From positions 1,213,165-1,277,164 of the forward strand of contig JACOUP010000008.1 in the NCBI GenBank assembly GCA_016177765.1: a stretch of DNA of 64,000 nt, written 5' to 3'. The stretch's first letter is position 1. The number at the start of each line of letters is the position of its first letter. Source of the DNA: Deltaproteobacteria bacterium. Lineage in GTDB: Bacteria; UBA10199; JACPAL01; JACOUP01. Shown here one piece after another: positions 21,063-29,739 of the stretch. Under the pieces are notes generated by a model. That model was not told where the DNA came from and searched no databases. It saw only the letters and a program-made list of their open reading frames with translations. The position numbers and the translations under genes were made by a program.

Positions 21063-22462
21063 TCCTCCGTCGCATCCAAAATCCCGTACTTCTTCAGGAG
21101 GTTCCGGATATGCTTTCGGTCGATCCCGGCCTCGCGGGCGGTCTTGGAGATGTTGTAGTTGTTTCTCCGGAGCAGGGCGGCCAAGTAGTCCTTTTCGAAC
21201 CCCTCCACCACCTTTTGCTTGGCCTCCTTGAAAGGAAGCCCCATGTCGACCGTCATCCGCTCGGTCGCTTCATCCTCCCGCTCCAGTTCCTGGAAGATAA
21301 AGGCCAGGTGTTTGGCCGCAATACTGCTCGCCTCAACGAGCGGGACCGCCCGTTCCAGCACATTCATCAGTTCCCGGACGTTTCCGGGCCACTGGTAACG
21401 GGTGAGCATCTTCAAGGCCTCGTCCTCCACGCGGGTGACTTTTAATTTCCCGTCCGGAAGGATGTTGAATTTTCCGGTCTTCAGGAATTTTTCAACCAGG
21501 ACCGGGATGTCATCAGGCCTTTCGCGCAAGGGGGGGAGGGAGATCTTGACGACGGAAAGGCGGTAGTAGAGGTCTTCCCGAAAGTTGCTATCGGCGATCT
21601 CTTTTTTGAGATTCCGATTAGTGGCGCAGATCACCCGTACATCAATGGAGGCGGTTTCGTTGGAGCCGACCTTTTTGACCTCTCTTTGCTCCAATGCCCG
21701 GAGGAGTTTAGGTTGGAGATCCATCGAGAGCTCGCCGATTTCATCCAGAAAGATGGTCCCTCCGTTCGCCTCCTCAAAGGCCCCCTTGCGGGTGGCGACG
21801 GCGCCGGTAAACGAGCCCTTCACATGCCCGAACAACTCTGACTCGATCAGATTTTCTGCCACGGCACTGCAATCAAAAACCACGAAGGACTTGTTTTTCC
21901 GGGTGCTCTGCTCATGGATCGCCCTGGCGACGACCTCTTTCCCGGTTCCCGTTTCCCCTTCAATGATGACGGTTGTATTGGTGGGTGCAATTTTTTCAAG
22001 GATGCCGAAGATCTGCCGCATCTTGCGGGACTGGCCGGTCAGTTCCCCGAACGCCTCCTTCTTGGACGGCTCCATCTGGATCTTTTCATCAAAGGCGACA
22101 AACTCTATTTTTGTGTTCCCGATCCGGATAATATCGCCGGGGGAAAGATACGCCTCCTTGACCCGGATATCATTGATAGTCGTGCCGTTGGTGCTTTCCA
22201 GATCGCGGAGGAGAAAACGGTCGTCGGCCTGCAGGATCTCGAAGTGATTGCGGGAAACTGTCTTGTCATCGATGACAAGGTCGTTGTCCTCCTTCTTGCC
22301 GATCTTGACCGGTTTGTTGAGGTCGATCTTTTTATCCTTACCTGGGCCGCCGATGACTTCAAGGCGGCACTTGCGGAGAGAGATCAGCTCCTTGTTTTCA
22401 TCAATCGCCAGGAGCTGTGTGTCGGTTTCAATGGGTGATCCACCCGACGGCTTGTTCGCCAT
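21059..22462 (-). CDS. FHA-domain sigma54-dependent transcription activator
   Basis: A 467-aa enhancer-binding protein. Domains: FHA at 33-123 (phosphothreonine-binding signature SRNH 70-73 and STNGT 90-94), AAA+ domain at ~138-375 with Walker A GETGTGKE (169-176), sigma54-contact loop GSFTGA (216-221; the usual GAFTGA has Ala at the second place) and Walker B GGTIFLDEIGEL, then a Fis-type helix-turn-helix at ~430-462 (NYNISKTAREAGIDRKHIRN). The FHA domain should read a phosphothreonine placed by the kinase whose gene ends 1 bp upstream. It likely activates the sigma54-type promoter at 2861. Residues 6-9 come from a GGGTGATCCACCC repeat (22433-22445). Confidence 0.95.
   Translation of the reverse strand: MANKPSGGSPIETDTQLLAIDENKELISLRKCRLEVIGGPGKDKKIDLNKPVKIGKKEDNDLVIDDKTVSRNHFEILQADDRFLLRDLESTNGTTINDIRVKEAYLSPGDIIRIGNTKIEFVAFDEKIQMEPSKKEAFGELTGQSRKMRQIFGILEKIAPTNTTVIIEGETGTGKEVVARAIHEQSTRKNKSFVVFDCSAVAENLIESELFGHVKGSFTGAVATRKGAFEEANGGTIFLDEIGELSMDLQPKLLRALEQREVKKVGSNETASIDVRVICATNRNLKKEIADSNFREDLYYRLSVVKISLPPLRERPDDIPVLVEKFLKTGKFNILPDGKLKVTRVEDEALKMLTRYQWPGNVRELMNVLERAVPLVEASSIAAKHLAFIFQELEREDEATERMTVDMGLPFKEAKQKVVEGFEKDYLAALLRRNNYNISKTAREAGIDRKHIRNLLKKYGILDATED
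22433..22445. repeat. palindromic repeat unit at the start of the FHA activator gene
   Basis: GGGTGATCCACCC, one base off the family consensus, encoding Ser-Gly-Gly-Ser near the N-terminus. Confidence 0.7.
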
Positions 22463-22463
22463 A

Positions 22464-24800
22464 TTATTCCCTTTCTAGAGTGACATTATACTTCTTGCCG
22501 GGGTCATCCTTCAGGTCAAAGGTTGATTCCCAGCCCCGATAGCCGCCCAACTGGAGACGGACTGAATGAGGCCGGTCCCTCGGGACCTTTTTAATGGTGA
22601 CAGGGGTTTTAGGTCCGATCTGTTCCCCGTCGAAAATAACATTGGCTCGAGGGGGGTCGGAACTAATGCTGACCTCTCCGTACATAGACCCCAACTGGAT
22701 GGTGCCAAGGCTTTTTGACTCACCCGATTCCAGACGGATCTGCGTGTTGTACTTCATCAACCCCTCCTTGGAAACGGTCAGCTTGACACTGCCGGGGGTA
22801 ATATCACTCACCTTCAGAGGGGTATTTCCCTTAAATTCGCCATTGACATAGACTTCAGCACCGGAGGGTTCCGACTTCAGATTGAGGCTCGCATATTTAA
22901 ACGGCCCACTTGGTTTTTCTTCTGCCGCCGGGGGTGGCGGTTCCACTTTCTTTTCCTGAACGACAGGAGGTGGTGGCGGGGGAGGTTTTAATTCCTTTTT
23001 GATCGTGGCCTGTGGAGGAGCTTGAGGTTTGGGTGAATCACCCTTGGGTGTTGCAGGAACAGGCGGGATCGGTGTGGGGGTTGCCGGTTTCGGAAGCGGG
23101 ATCAGGGCCGCCTCCAGTCTGACAGGATCAAACCCCTTGATCTCTACCGGGCTGTTCCATTCGGAAAATTGGTCTTTCACCAGCTTCAGGGTGTATGGCT
23201 TGTTCAGTTCCAGGTTTTCGACACGGGCCGGTGTTTCACGCCCGAGCTCCTGACCGTTCAGCAGGATTTTAGCCCCAGAGGGGTTAGAGACAATTTCCAC
23301 AACCCCCAACGGGAGTGGTTGTAACTTTCCCTCCACGAGGATCGGCTGTTCGGAGTTGACGGTTACCTGTTTTTCCATATCGCGGTACTTCTCCCGGGTG
23401 ACCTTGATGTGGTAGTTCTCCCCGACATAGAGATTCTTGAGTATTGCCGGGGTGACAAGATTGGTCGGGTTGTTATTGAGAAAAACCAGGGCTCCCGGTG
23501 GATCGGTCACGATCTGCAATGTTCCCAGTCCTGTTTCCGCGGGTGGTGTTGTTCGGGTGGCCGGGGCTTGTTGGGTCACCGGTTCTCCGGTTTTCGGTTT
23601 GACGCCAGTCTTTTTGAACAAAACGACGCCGCCGATCGCCAAGCCGATCGCTACAAAGAGAGAAATCCCGATGGGGACAATCTTTGACTTCTTCCTTGTC
23701 AGGGAGGGGCTTGTGGCCGCCGTTCCTGCCTCTTTCAGGATCGCCCCCTGAGTCGACTCGATTTCCGGTTCGGAATCCTCTCTTTTGACGACGATTTCCT
23801 CCTTGGCCGCCTCGCGGATGATGACTGACCGGGTCTTCTCATCCAAGGCGGCGGGGGACTGGTCCCGCTTCCGTTCCTTCAGTTCCTGGGCAAAATATTT
23901 CTGCACGAGGGAGGCGAGGTGGCGGGGGGAGAAATCGGTATGGGAGGAGTAGAGGTATTTGGTCAGGTCCAACTGAAAATCGCCGGCGGTCTGGTAGCGG
24001 TCCTTCGCCTGATAGGCAAGCGCCTTGACCAGGATCCCCTTGAGCGGTCCGGGGATCGAGTCCGGCAACGCCGTTGTATTGACCCGGGTGGAGCGGATCT
24101 TGCGCAAGACCTCAAACTGGGTTTCTCCCTGATAAAGTTTTTCTCCGGTCAGGAGTTCATAGAGGACGACCCCTGCTGAGAAGATGTCGGTTCGGTTGTC
24201 GATCGGTTTCCCCAAGGCCTGTTCCGGAGACATGTAGGCAATTTTACCTTTGAGGATCCCGGCCATCGTGTGGGAGACGTTCAAGGCCGCCTTGGCGATT
24301 CCGAAATCGACGATCTTGACCTCCCCTTCATAGGAGATCAGGATATTCTGCGGGCTGATATCCCTGTGCACGATGTTGAGAGGCGAACCGTCATTGTTGG
24401 TTTTACGGTGGGCGTAATCAAGCCCCTTGCACATTTCACTGACAATATAGACCGCAAGATCCTCGGCGATCCCTTCACCGGCTTTGGAGGTGCGGATCAT
24501 CATCTCCCTCATGTTGGTGCCATTGATATATTCCATGGAGATGAAGTAGTCGTCGCCGACCTTTCCCAGGTCATAGACCTGCACAATGTTGGCATGGGAG
24601 AGAAGGACGGTCAGTTTGGCCTCATCCACCAGCATGTTGATGAACTCCTTGTCGGCGGCGCAATGGGGCAAAATCCTCTTGATGGCGAGCAGTTTTTCAA
24701 AACCGTCGACACCATAGGTCTTGGCCTTATAAATCTCGGCCATGCCGCCGACGGCCAGTTTTTCCAGGAGGACGTATCGTCCGAATGGCTTCGGTTCCAT
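22464..24800 (-). CDS. membrane Ser/Thr protein kinase with four PEGA domains
   Basis: A 778-aa Hanks-type kinase. The kinase domain spans 8-285 with ATP-lysine K41 (AIKR), catalytic HRD (145-147, in HRDISPQN, a variant common in myxobacterial kinases) and DFG (165-167). A membrane helix at 373-395 puts the C-terminal half outside: four PEGA-type beta domains begin at about 427, 503, 635 and 705 (DPPGALVFLNN, NPSGAKILLNG, EPSGAEVYVNG, DPPRANVIFDG), separated by a Pro-rich linker. It may sense the envelope and signal to the FHA activator, whose gene follows after 1 bp. A repeat unit (23031-23043) lies in the linker. An 11-bp stem covers the leader just before the ATG. Confidence 0.95.
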   Translation of the reverse strand: MEPKPFGRYVLLEKLAVGGMAEIYKAKTYGVDGFEKLLAIKRILPHCAADKEFINMLVDEAKLTVLLSHANIVQVYDLGKVGDDYFISMEYINGTNMREMMIRTSKAGEGIAEDLAVYIVSEMCKGLDYAHRKTNNDGSPLNIVHRDISPQNILISYEGEVKIVDFGIAKAALNVSHTMAGILKGKIAYMSPEQALGKPIDNRTDIFSAGVVLYELLTGEKLYQGETQFEVLRKIRSTRVNTTALPDSIPGPLKGILVKALAYQAKDRYQTAGDFQLDLTKYLYSSHTDFSPRHLASLVQKYFAQELKERKRDQSPAALDEKTRSVIIREAAKEEIVVKREDSEPEIESTQGAILKEAGTAATSPSLTRKKSKIVPIGISLFVAIGLAIGGVVLFKKTGVKPKTGEPVTQQAPATRTTPPAETGLGTLQIVTDPPGALVFLNNNPTNLVTPAILKNLYVGENYHIKVTREKYRDMEKQVTVNSEQPILVEGKLQPLPLGVVEIVSNPSGAKILLNGQELGRETPARVENLELNKPYTLKLVKDQFSEWNSPVEIKGFDPVRLEAALIPLPKPATPTPIPPVPATPKGDSPKPQAPPQATIKKELKPPPPPPPVVQEKKVEPPPPAAEEKPSGPFKYASLNLKSEPSGAEVYVNGEFKGNTPLKVSDITPGSVKLTVSKEGLMKYNTQIRLESGESKSLGTIQLGSMYGEVSISSDPPRANVIFDGEQIGPKTPVTIKKVPRDRPHSVRLQLGGYRGWESTFDLKDDPGKKYNVTLERE
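23031..23043. repeat. palindromic repeat unit in the kinase linker
   Basis: GGGTGAATCACCC followed by TTGGGTG. Translated in frame in the Pro-rich linker between PEGA domains 2 and 3. Confidence 0.75.
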
Positions 24801-24805
24801 AATAG

Positions 24806-24833
24806 TTAGGGGGAGATGCTACTCTCCCCCTAA
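24806..24833 (-). promoter_or_regulatory. 11-bp perfect stem-loop covering the ribosome site of the kinase gene
   Basis: On the minus strand the leader reads TTAGGGGGAGA-GTAGCA-TCTCCCCCTAA and ends 5 nt before the ATG at 24800. The purine-rich 5' arm is the only Shine-Dalgarno-like sequence, so the stem would hide it and block ribosome access. It may be a translational switch, or a member of the GC-rich hairpin repeat family that happened to land there. Confidence 0.45.
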
Positions 24834-24916
24834 AACCCCCATCTGTTAAATAAAGATTGCATCATTCGCTCCGTTTGGCCGGACGGAATGAATCCGATCC
24901 GGCCAATACTCGCTCA

Positions 24917-25339
24917 CTAGTTAATGAGCCTTATCAGCAGAGTCAGACTAACAACGACTCCGCAAATTCCCAGCAGGTAAGTCGCAATCATCCCCCAACG
25001 GGGTCGATGTTCCAGATCAATCACCCCTAACGCCACTAGCGGGGCATGTTTGAGGCGCCAGGTCCATGACTTGTCTTCTTCTTCCTCAGGGGTATGATTC
25101 ATCCCGGCCCGGATCATCTCCTTACTGGTGAGGAGGGGGTTCGCGGACCGAACATTGGCCGGTTTGGCAATAACCTTTTCCCAGGGGCGATTCGCCCAAG
25201 ATTGTTTTTGGCCGAACGCATCCTTCTTTTTTTGATCCTCTTCTTCCCCCTGATGTTGCCGTTTTCCTTCATCACCGCTCTTGTCAGTTTCCAGGACGCG
25301 ATAAAGGGGGGAATCGGGACGCTCGACACGATCAACCAT
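24917..25339 (-). CDS. unknown membrane-anchored protein
   Basis: A 140-aa protein of no recognised family. About 110 hydrophilic residues (charged, Gln/Lys/Glu-rich) are followed by one C-terminal membrane helix (about 116-137, MIATYLLGICGVVVSLTLLI), so it is probably tail-anchored in the inner membrane with its bulk in the cytoplasm. A GGGCGATTCGCCC palindrome (25185-25197) lies in the coding region. It follows the FmdB-like gene by 3 bp and is likely co-transcribed with it. Confidence 0.6.
   Translation of the reverse strand: MVDRVERPDSPLYRVLETDKSGDEGKRQHQGEEEDQKKKDAFGQKQSWANRPWEKVIAKPANVRSANPLLTSKEMIRAGMNHTPEEEEDKSWTWRLKHAPLVALGVIDLEHRPRWGMIATYLLGICGVVVSLTLLIRLIN
25185..25197. repeat. 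palindromic repeat unit (GGGCGATTCGCCC)
   Basis: A compensated variant of GGGTGATTCACCC: the T-to-C change in one arm is matched by A-to-G in the other, so pairing is kept. Confidence 0.7.
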
Positions 25340-25342
25340 GGT

Positions 25343-25594
25343 TTACCCCTTCTTGGCCTCTTTTTTAACTTCCGTTTTTTCAGGTTCCTTTTTCTTTTCC
25401 ACTTTCTTTTCTACGGGCGTTGCGTACCCATCCTTGTACCAACCAGACCCTTTCAGACTGAAAGAGGTTTGAGAAATGAGCCGTTCCAGCCTCCCCCCAC
25501 AACGACCACACTTTTGCACCGGTTTATCACTAATTTTGTGAGATATTTCAAATGTTTGAGAACACTGCGCACATTTATATTCATAGACTGGCAC
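25343..25594 (-). CDS. FmdB-family zinc-ribbon protein
   Basis: An 83-aa protein opening with the FmdB/CxxC_CXXC_SSSS signature: MPVYEYKCAQC, FEISHKIS and KCGRCGGRLERLISQTSF. Four cysteines (8, 11, 30, 33) form a zinc ribbon. The remaining 35 residues are a Lys/Glu-rich tail. The family is widespread and called regulatory, but its role is not known. Confidence 0.9.
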   Translation of the reverse strand: MPVYEYKCAQCSQTFEISHKISDKPVQKCGRCGGRLERLISQTSFSLKGSGWYKDGYATPVEKKVEKKKEPEKTEVKKEAKKG

Positions 25595-25665
25595 GGACTT
25601 TCCTCCCCACCCATGCTGGGACTTTAGTCACCATTTTAACGGCTGTTCCGATATAAATCAATGGT

Positions 25666-25977
25666 TTATTTGCCCAAAAACCGGGTTCCGGCCTCGAAAA
25701 GCAGGCCGACCACCGTTGTCTGGATGAAGATCAGGATGAATATAACGATCATCGGGGTGAAATCGATCCCGGTCCGAAATAACGCCGTCGGCAAGAATCT
25801 TCTGACCCAACCAAAGAGAGGGGCCGTGGCTGAATAGAGAAAACGGACAATCGGGTTATAAGGGTCCGGTTTGACCCAGGAGATGATGACGGCGGCGGCG
25901 ATGATAAAGGTGTAGATCTCCAGAATCAGACTTAAAATTTTGGCGAAGGTTAGGATGAGGTAACCGGCAAAATGCAT
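25666..25977 (-). CDS. YggT family membrane protein
   Basis: A 103-aa YggT/Ycf19-family protein with two pairs of hydrophobic helices; the motif WVKPDPYNPIVRFLYSATAP is the family signature. It lies 1 bp after proC, the common yggS-proC-yggT order. Homologues act in membrane or cell-division homeostasis; the exact role is uncertain. Confidence 0.92.
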   Translation of the reverse strand: MHFAGYLILTFAKILSLILEIYTFIIAAAVIISWVKPDPYNPIVRFLYSATAPLFGWVRRFLPTALFRTGIDFTPMIVIFILIFIQTTVVGLLFEAGTRFLGK

Positions 25978-25978
25978 C

Positions 25979-26794
25979 TTAAATCTTTCTTAACTCTTCT
26001 GAACGGCGCACATTGGCTACGAGGGCCTGTTCTAATGTTTCTGCGAAATGACGACGAGCCATGACTTTCAGGGCCGCTTCGGTTGTTCCTTTTTTGGAGG
26101 TGACCCAGTCCCGCAGGGTGAGGGGAGGGACCCCTGTTTCGAGCGTCATCCGGGCGGCTCCGATGGCTGTTGTGCAAGCGAGCTCTTTGGCCATCTCTTC
26201 CGTTAAGCCCCTCTTCTTACCGAATTGGATCAGAGTTTCAAACAGGGTGTAGAAATAGGCGGGACCGCTCCCAGAAATGGCGGTGACGGTATCCAGATGA
26301 TTCTCCTTTTTGACCCAAACGGTATGTCCAACCGCTTGCATGATCCCCTGCGCCATTTTGCGATCTTGAGGACTGATGCCAGGAGGGGCGTACAGCCCTG
26401 TTGTGCCAGAACGGACGAGGCTCGGGTTGTTCGGCATGGTTCGGATAATTTTTAATCGGGGCGACAGCTCTTTTTTAAAAAATCGGGTCTCTTTGCCAGC
26501 GGCAATAGAAATATAGAGCTGGTTCGTCCGGACAAACGGTCGGATTTCCGGAAGAACTTCCTTCATCATCTGGGGTTTCACCGCAAGCACAATAATAGGG
26601 GCTGAGGCGACCAATAAGGGGTTGGAGGGGAAGCTGACGACGCCGTACTTCTTTTTTAAGTGGATCCGTCTTGGGACGGTTCCGGTGGTGATCCCAATTT
26701 CGGAAGGGCGATATTTTTTTTCGGCAATCAGTCCGGCAAGAATCGCCTCCGCCATCTTACCGGCACCGACAAAGCCGATTTTGATTTTTTTCAT
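25979..26794 (-). CDS. proC: pyrroline-5-carboxylate reductase
   Basis: A 271-aa P5C reductase, the last step of proline synthesis (NAD(P)H-dependent, cytosolic). It has the N-terminal Rossmann motif GFVGAGKMAEAILAGL, the conserved IIRTMPNNPSLVRSGTTGLY and the C-terminal dimer domain with VTAISGSGPAYFYTLFETLI and the end motif VTSKKGTTEAAL. Length is normal. It stands between yggS and yggT in the usual conserved cluster. Confidence 0.96.
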   Translation of the reverse strand: MKKIKIGFVGAGKMAEAILAGLIAEKKYRPSEIGITTGTVPRRIHLKKKYGVVSFPSNPLLVASAPIIVLAVKPQMMKEVLPEIRPFVRTNQLYISIAAGKETRFFKKELSPRLKIIRTMPNNPSLVRSGTTGLYAPPGISPQDRKMAQGIMQAVGHTVWVKKENHLDTVTAISGSGPAYFYTLFETLIQFGKKRGLTEEMAKELACTTAIGAARMTLETGVPPLTLRDWVTSKKGTTEAALKVMARRHFAETLEQALVANVRRSEELRKI

Positions 26795-26798
26795 CAGA

Positions 26799-26834
26799 CC
26801 TCTCCCTAACCCTCTCCTTATCTAAGGAGAGGGG
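26799..26834. repeat. GC-rich hairpin repeat between yggS and proC
   Basis: CCTCTCCCTAACCCTCTCC, then TTATCTAAGGAGAGGGG. The stop codon of yggS lies in it. Confidence 0.7.
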
Positions 26835-27568
26835 ATACGTTTTCCAAAGACCCCTGTTCCAATCCGGATCATCGTGGCCCCTTCTTCCAATGCGACCTCA
26901 TAATCATCGGTCATCCCCATCGAAAGCTCCGTCAAGGGGGATCGGTATAGCTTTTTTTGATTGATCTCGTCCACTGTTTCCTTGAGTCGCCGGAAGTAGG
27001 GGCGCGGGTCCTTGGCCGGCGGCGGCAGGGTCATCAGGCCGTGAAGTGAAATGGAGGGGAGGTTGTGACAGACGGTAATAAGGGAGAAAAGCCCTTCTTG
27101 GCTGATGCCGGTCTTGCTTGATTCCCCTGCAAGATTAACCTCGATCAAAATTTTCTGTCTCTTTCCAATGGCGGAGGCCTGTTTATCGATCTCACGGGCC
27201 AGTTTTTCTGAATCGACCGAATGGATCCATTCCACCTTGTCGATCACCTGTTTGACCTTGTTGGTTTGGAGGTGGCCGATAAAGTGCCAGCGAATTATAC
27301 GGACGGGTCCTGTCTTTATCAAAAATCCCCCCCCGTCCCCCCCTTTGACAAAGGGGGATGAAGGGGGATTTTCTAATAAGGCATTATATTTGCCCATCAG
27401 CTCCTGCGCATAATTTTCCCCAAAATCAATTTGTCCGGCGGCGATCGCCTCAAGGATCTTTTCTTTAGGTTGTCCTTTGCAAACCGCGATGAGTAGGGGC
27501 GGTTCGCGAACCGCCCCTACTGCCAAGCGGGAACGGATCTTTTCCAGGTTCTGGGCGATGGCCTCCAT
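26822..27568 (-). CDS. yggS: YggS-family PLP-binding protein
   Basis: A 248-aa PLP homeostasis protein (YBL036C/YggS fold). Recognised by LLIAVCKGQP (Lys carrying PLP), DFGENYAQELMGKY, WHFIGHLQTNKVKQV, SVDSEKLAREID, LIEVNLAGESSKTGI and the end LSMGMTDDYEVALEEGATMI followed by RIGTGVFG. I chose ATG 27568; a frame extension to 27664 would add 32 unrelated residues running into the prkA promoter region. It carries two in-frame repeat insertions: AVREPPLL from a 30-bp palindrome (27491-27520) and NPPSSPFVKGGDGGGFLIK from a GC-rich hairpin repeat (27321-27372); normal members lack both. Confidence 0.93.
   Translation of the reverse strand: MEAIAQNLEKIRSRLAVGAVREPPLLIAVCKGQPKEKILEAIAAGQIDFGENYAQELMGKYNALLENPPSSPFVKGGDGGGFLIKTGPVRIIRWHFIGHLQTNKVKQVIDKVEWIHSVDSEKLAREIDKQASAIGKRQKILIEVNLAGESSKTGISQEGLFSLITVCHNLPSISLHGLMTLPPPAKDPRPYFRRLKETVDEINQKKLYRSPLTELSMGMTDDYEVALEEGATMIRIGTGVFGKRIPSP
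27321..27372. repeat. GC-rich hairpin repeat inserted in yggS
   Basis: Inverted ends AAAATCCCCC and GGGGGATTTT, with an inner CCCCCTTTGACAAAGGGGG hairpin. It adds about 17 residues to the YggS loop before WHFIGHLQ. A second copy of the same subfamily lies at 32287-32333. Confidence 0.85.
27491..27520. repeat. perfect 30-bp palindrome inserted in yggS
   Basis: Each half is AGTAGGGGCGGTTCG and the other half is its exact complement. It is translated in frame between the N-terminal helix and the first beta strand of YggS. It is a third repeat family, distinct from the 13-bp and the CCCTCC types. Confidence 0.85.
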
Positions 27569-27681
27569 CAGAGGAGATTCGTAGCCTATTCGCTGGGGCA
27601 ATTCAATATCTTGTATCGACTTCCAAAAATGTGGTATAGTGTAACTAGTGAGGATCCCACACAAATTTTATGGAGGGCTCC

Positions 27682-29739
27682 ATGGAAATGATGTCGCTCA
27701 TCAAGCAGTTTAATAATGCGAGGGAGTTTCAAGAGCTCTCCTGGGATGGGAGTTTGGAGGATTACCTGACGCTATTTCGCAAGAACCCCAGGCTGGCAAG
27801 GACCGCCTTTCAGAGGATCTATGACATGATCCTCTCCTATGGGACGGAAGAGTACATCGACACCAAAAAGCCGGTGACCCGTTACCACTTCTTCAAGGAC
27901 CCGCTGGATAACGGCAAGGACGCGATCTTCGGACTCGACGTTCCTTTGATGAAAATGGTGAATATCTTCAAGGCGGCGGCGAGGGGGTACGGCCCGGAAA
28001 AAAGGGTCATCCTCCTCCACGGACCGGTTGGGAGCTCCAAGAGCACCATCGCCCGGCTTTTAAAAAAGGGGATGGAGGCCTATTCCAGGACCGCCGAAGG
28101 GGCCCTTTATACCTTCTGGTGGAAACGAAATGGGGTCGAAGACCACCGGATCTTCGCCGGTTCCGAGAGGATCGATTGCCCGATGCATGAAGAGCCGCTC
28201 AAACTGATCCCCCCCGATATTCGGGACAAGATGCTCAAAGAGATTAACCGCGACCTTCCAGAAGGACAAAAAGTAGTCGTGGAGGGAGACCTCTGCCCTC
28301 CCTGCCGCTGGCTCTTCCGCGAGCTGACGGCCCACTACAAGGGGGACTGGACCAAGGTCTTGAATCATATCCGGGTTCGGCGTCTGGTTTTGTCCGAGAA
28401 AGATCGTGTCGGGATCGGGACCTTCCAGCCGAAGGATGAAAAAAACCAGGACTCGACCGAACTGACCGGCGACATCAATTATCGAAAGATCGCCGAATTC
28501 GGTTCCGACTCGGACCCGCGGGCCTTCAACTTTGACGGCGAATTCAATATCGCCAATCGGGGCCTTATTGAATTTATCGAAGTCCTGAAACTGGATGTCG
28601 CCTTTCTCTACGATCTTCTCGGGGCCTCGCAGGAACACAAGATCAAACCGAAAAAATTTGCGCAAACGGATGTTGATGAAGTAATTCTTGGGCACACGAA
28701 CGAGGCCGAATACCGGAAACTGCAAAACAACGAATACATGGAGGCGTTGCGTGATCGGACGATGAAGATTGATGTTCCTTACATCACGAAGCTGACCGAG
28801 GAGGTGAGGATCTACGAAAGGGACTTTAACGCCGAGAGGATCAAGGGGAAACATATTGCCCCTCATACCCTGGAAATGGCGGCGATGTGGGCAATCCTGA
28901 CCCGTCTGGAAGAGCCAAAGAAGATGAACATGACGCTTTTGCAGAAATTAAAACTCTATGACGGCAAACTGGTGACCGGTTTTACCGAGGATAACGTCAA
29001 GGAACTGCGCAAAGAGACGATTCGGGAGGGGTTGGATGGGATCTCTCCCCGCTACATCCAGGACAAGATCTCCAATGCCCTTGTTCTTGACCGGATCGAG
29101 ACCTGCGTCAACCCGTTCATGGTGTTGAACGAGCTGGAAAGCGGTCTCAAGCATCACTCCCTGATCCGGAACGAGGAACAGAGGAAAAAATATATGGAAC
29201 TTCTTTCCGTGGTGAAGGACGAATATGACGAAATTGTCAAAAGTGAGGTTCAACGAGCCGTGGCGGCGGACGAAGAAGCGATCATGCGAATCTGCGGCAA
29301 TTACATTGACAATGTCAAGGCCTGCACCCAGCGTGAAAAGGTAAAGAACCGGTATAGCGGCCAGTACGAAGAGCCGGATGAGCGTCTGATGCGCGCCATT
29401 GAGGAAAAGATTGACATCCCGGAGTCGCGCAAGGACGATTTTCGCCGTGAGATTATGAACTACATCGGGGCCCTCGCGCTCGAGGGGAAGACCTTTAACT
29501 TCAAGACCAACGAACGACTCCACCGGGCGCTCGAACTCAAACTTTTTGAGGATCAAAAGGACACCCTGAAATTGACAAGCCTTTTGACGAACGCCGTGGA
29601 TCGTTCCACACAGGAGAAGATCGATGTCGTCCGGGCCCGTCTGACCAAGAATTACGGCTACTGCGATACCTGTTCGGCCGATATCCTGAACTATGTTGCC
29701 AGCATCTTTGCTCGCGGGGATACCAAGGGGACGGCTTGA
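27682..29739 (+). CDS. prkA: PrkA-family serine protein kinase
   Basis: A 685-aa PrkA protein with AAA+ ATPase core: [20 protein letters not shown] (Walker A at ~112-124), the segment YTFWWKR and the highly conserved [12 protein letters not shown]; a kinase-like C-terminal region follows. I chose ATG 27682 because GGAGGG (27672-27677) sits at ideal distance; the ATG at 27670 lies just upstream of that ribosome site. PrkA works with YeaH (DUF444) and SpoVR in stress, stationary-phase or sporulation responses, and both follow here without gaps. Confidence 0.95.
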   Translation: MEMMSLIKQFNNAREFQELSWDGSLEDYLTLFRKNPRLARTAFQRIYDMILSYGTEEYIDTKKPVTRYHFFKDPLDNGKDAIFGLDVPLMKMVNIFKAAARGYGPEKRVILLHGPVGSSKSTIARLLKKGMEAYSRTAEGALYTFWWKRNGVEDHRIFAGSERIDCPMHEEPLKLIPPDIRDKMLKEINRDLPEGQKVVVEGDLCPPCRWLFRELTAHYKGDWTKVLNHIRVRRLVLSEKDRVGIGTFQPKDEKNQDSTELTGDINYRKIAEFGSDSDPRAFNFDGEFNIANRGLIEFIEVLKLDVAFLYDLLGASQEHKIKPKKFAQTDVDEVILGHTNEAEYRKLQNNEYMEALRDRTMKIDVPYITKLTEEVRIYERDFNAERIKGKHIAPHTLEMAAMWAILTRLEEPKKMNMTLLQKLKLYDGKLVTGFTEDNVKELRKETIREGLDGISPRYIQDKISNALVLDRIETCVNPFMVLNELESGLKHHSLIRNEEQRKKYMELLSVVKDEYDEIVKSEVQRAVAADEEAIMRICGNYIDNVKACTQREKVKNRYSGQYEEPDERLMRAIEEKIDIPESRKDDFRREIMNYIGALALEGKTFNFKTNERLHRALELKLFEDQKDTLKLTSLLTNAVDRSTQEKIDVVRARLTKNYGYCDTCSADILNYVASIFARGDTKGTA

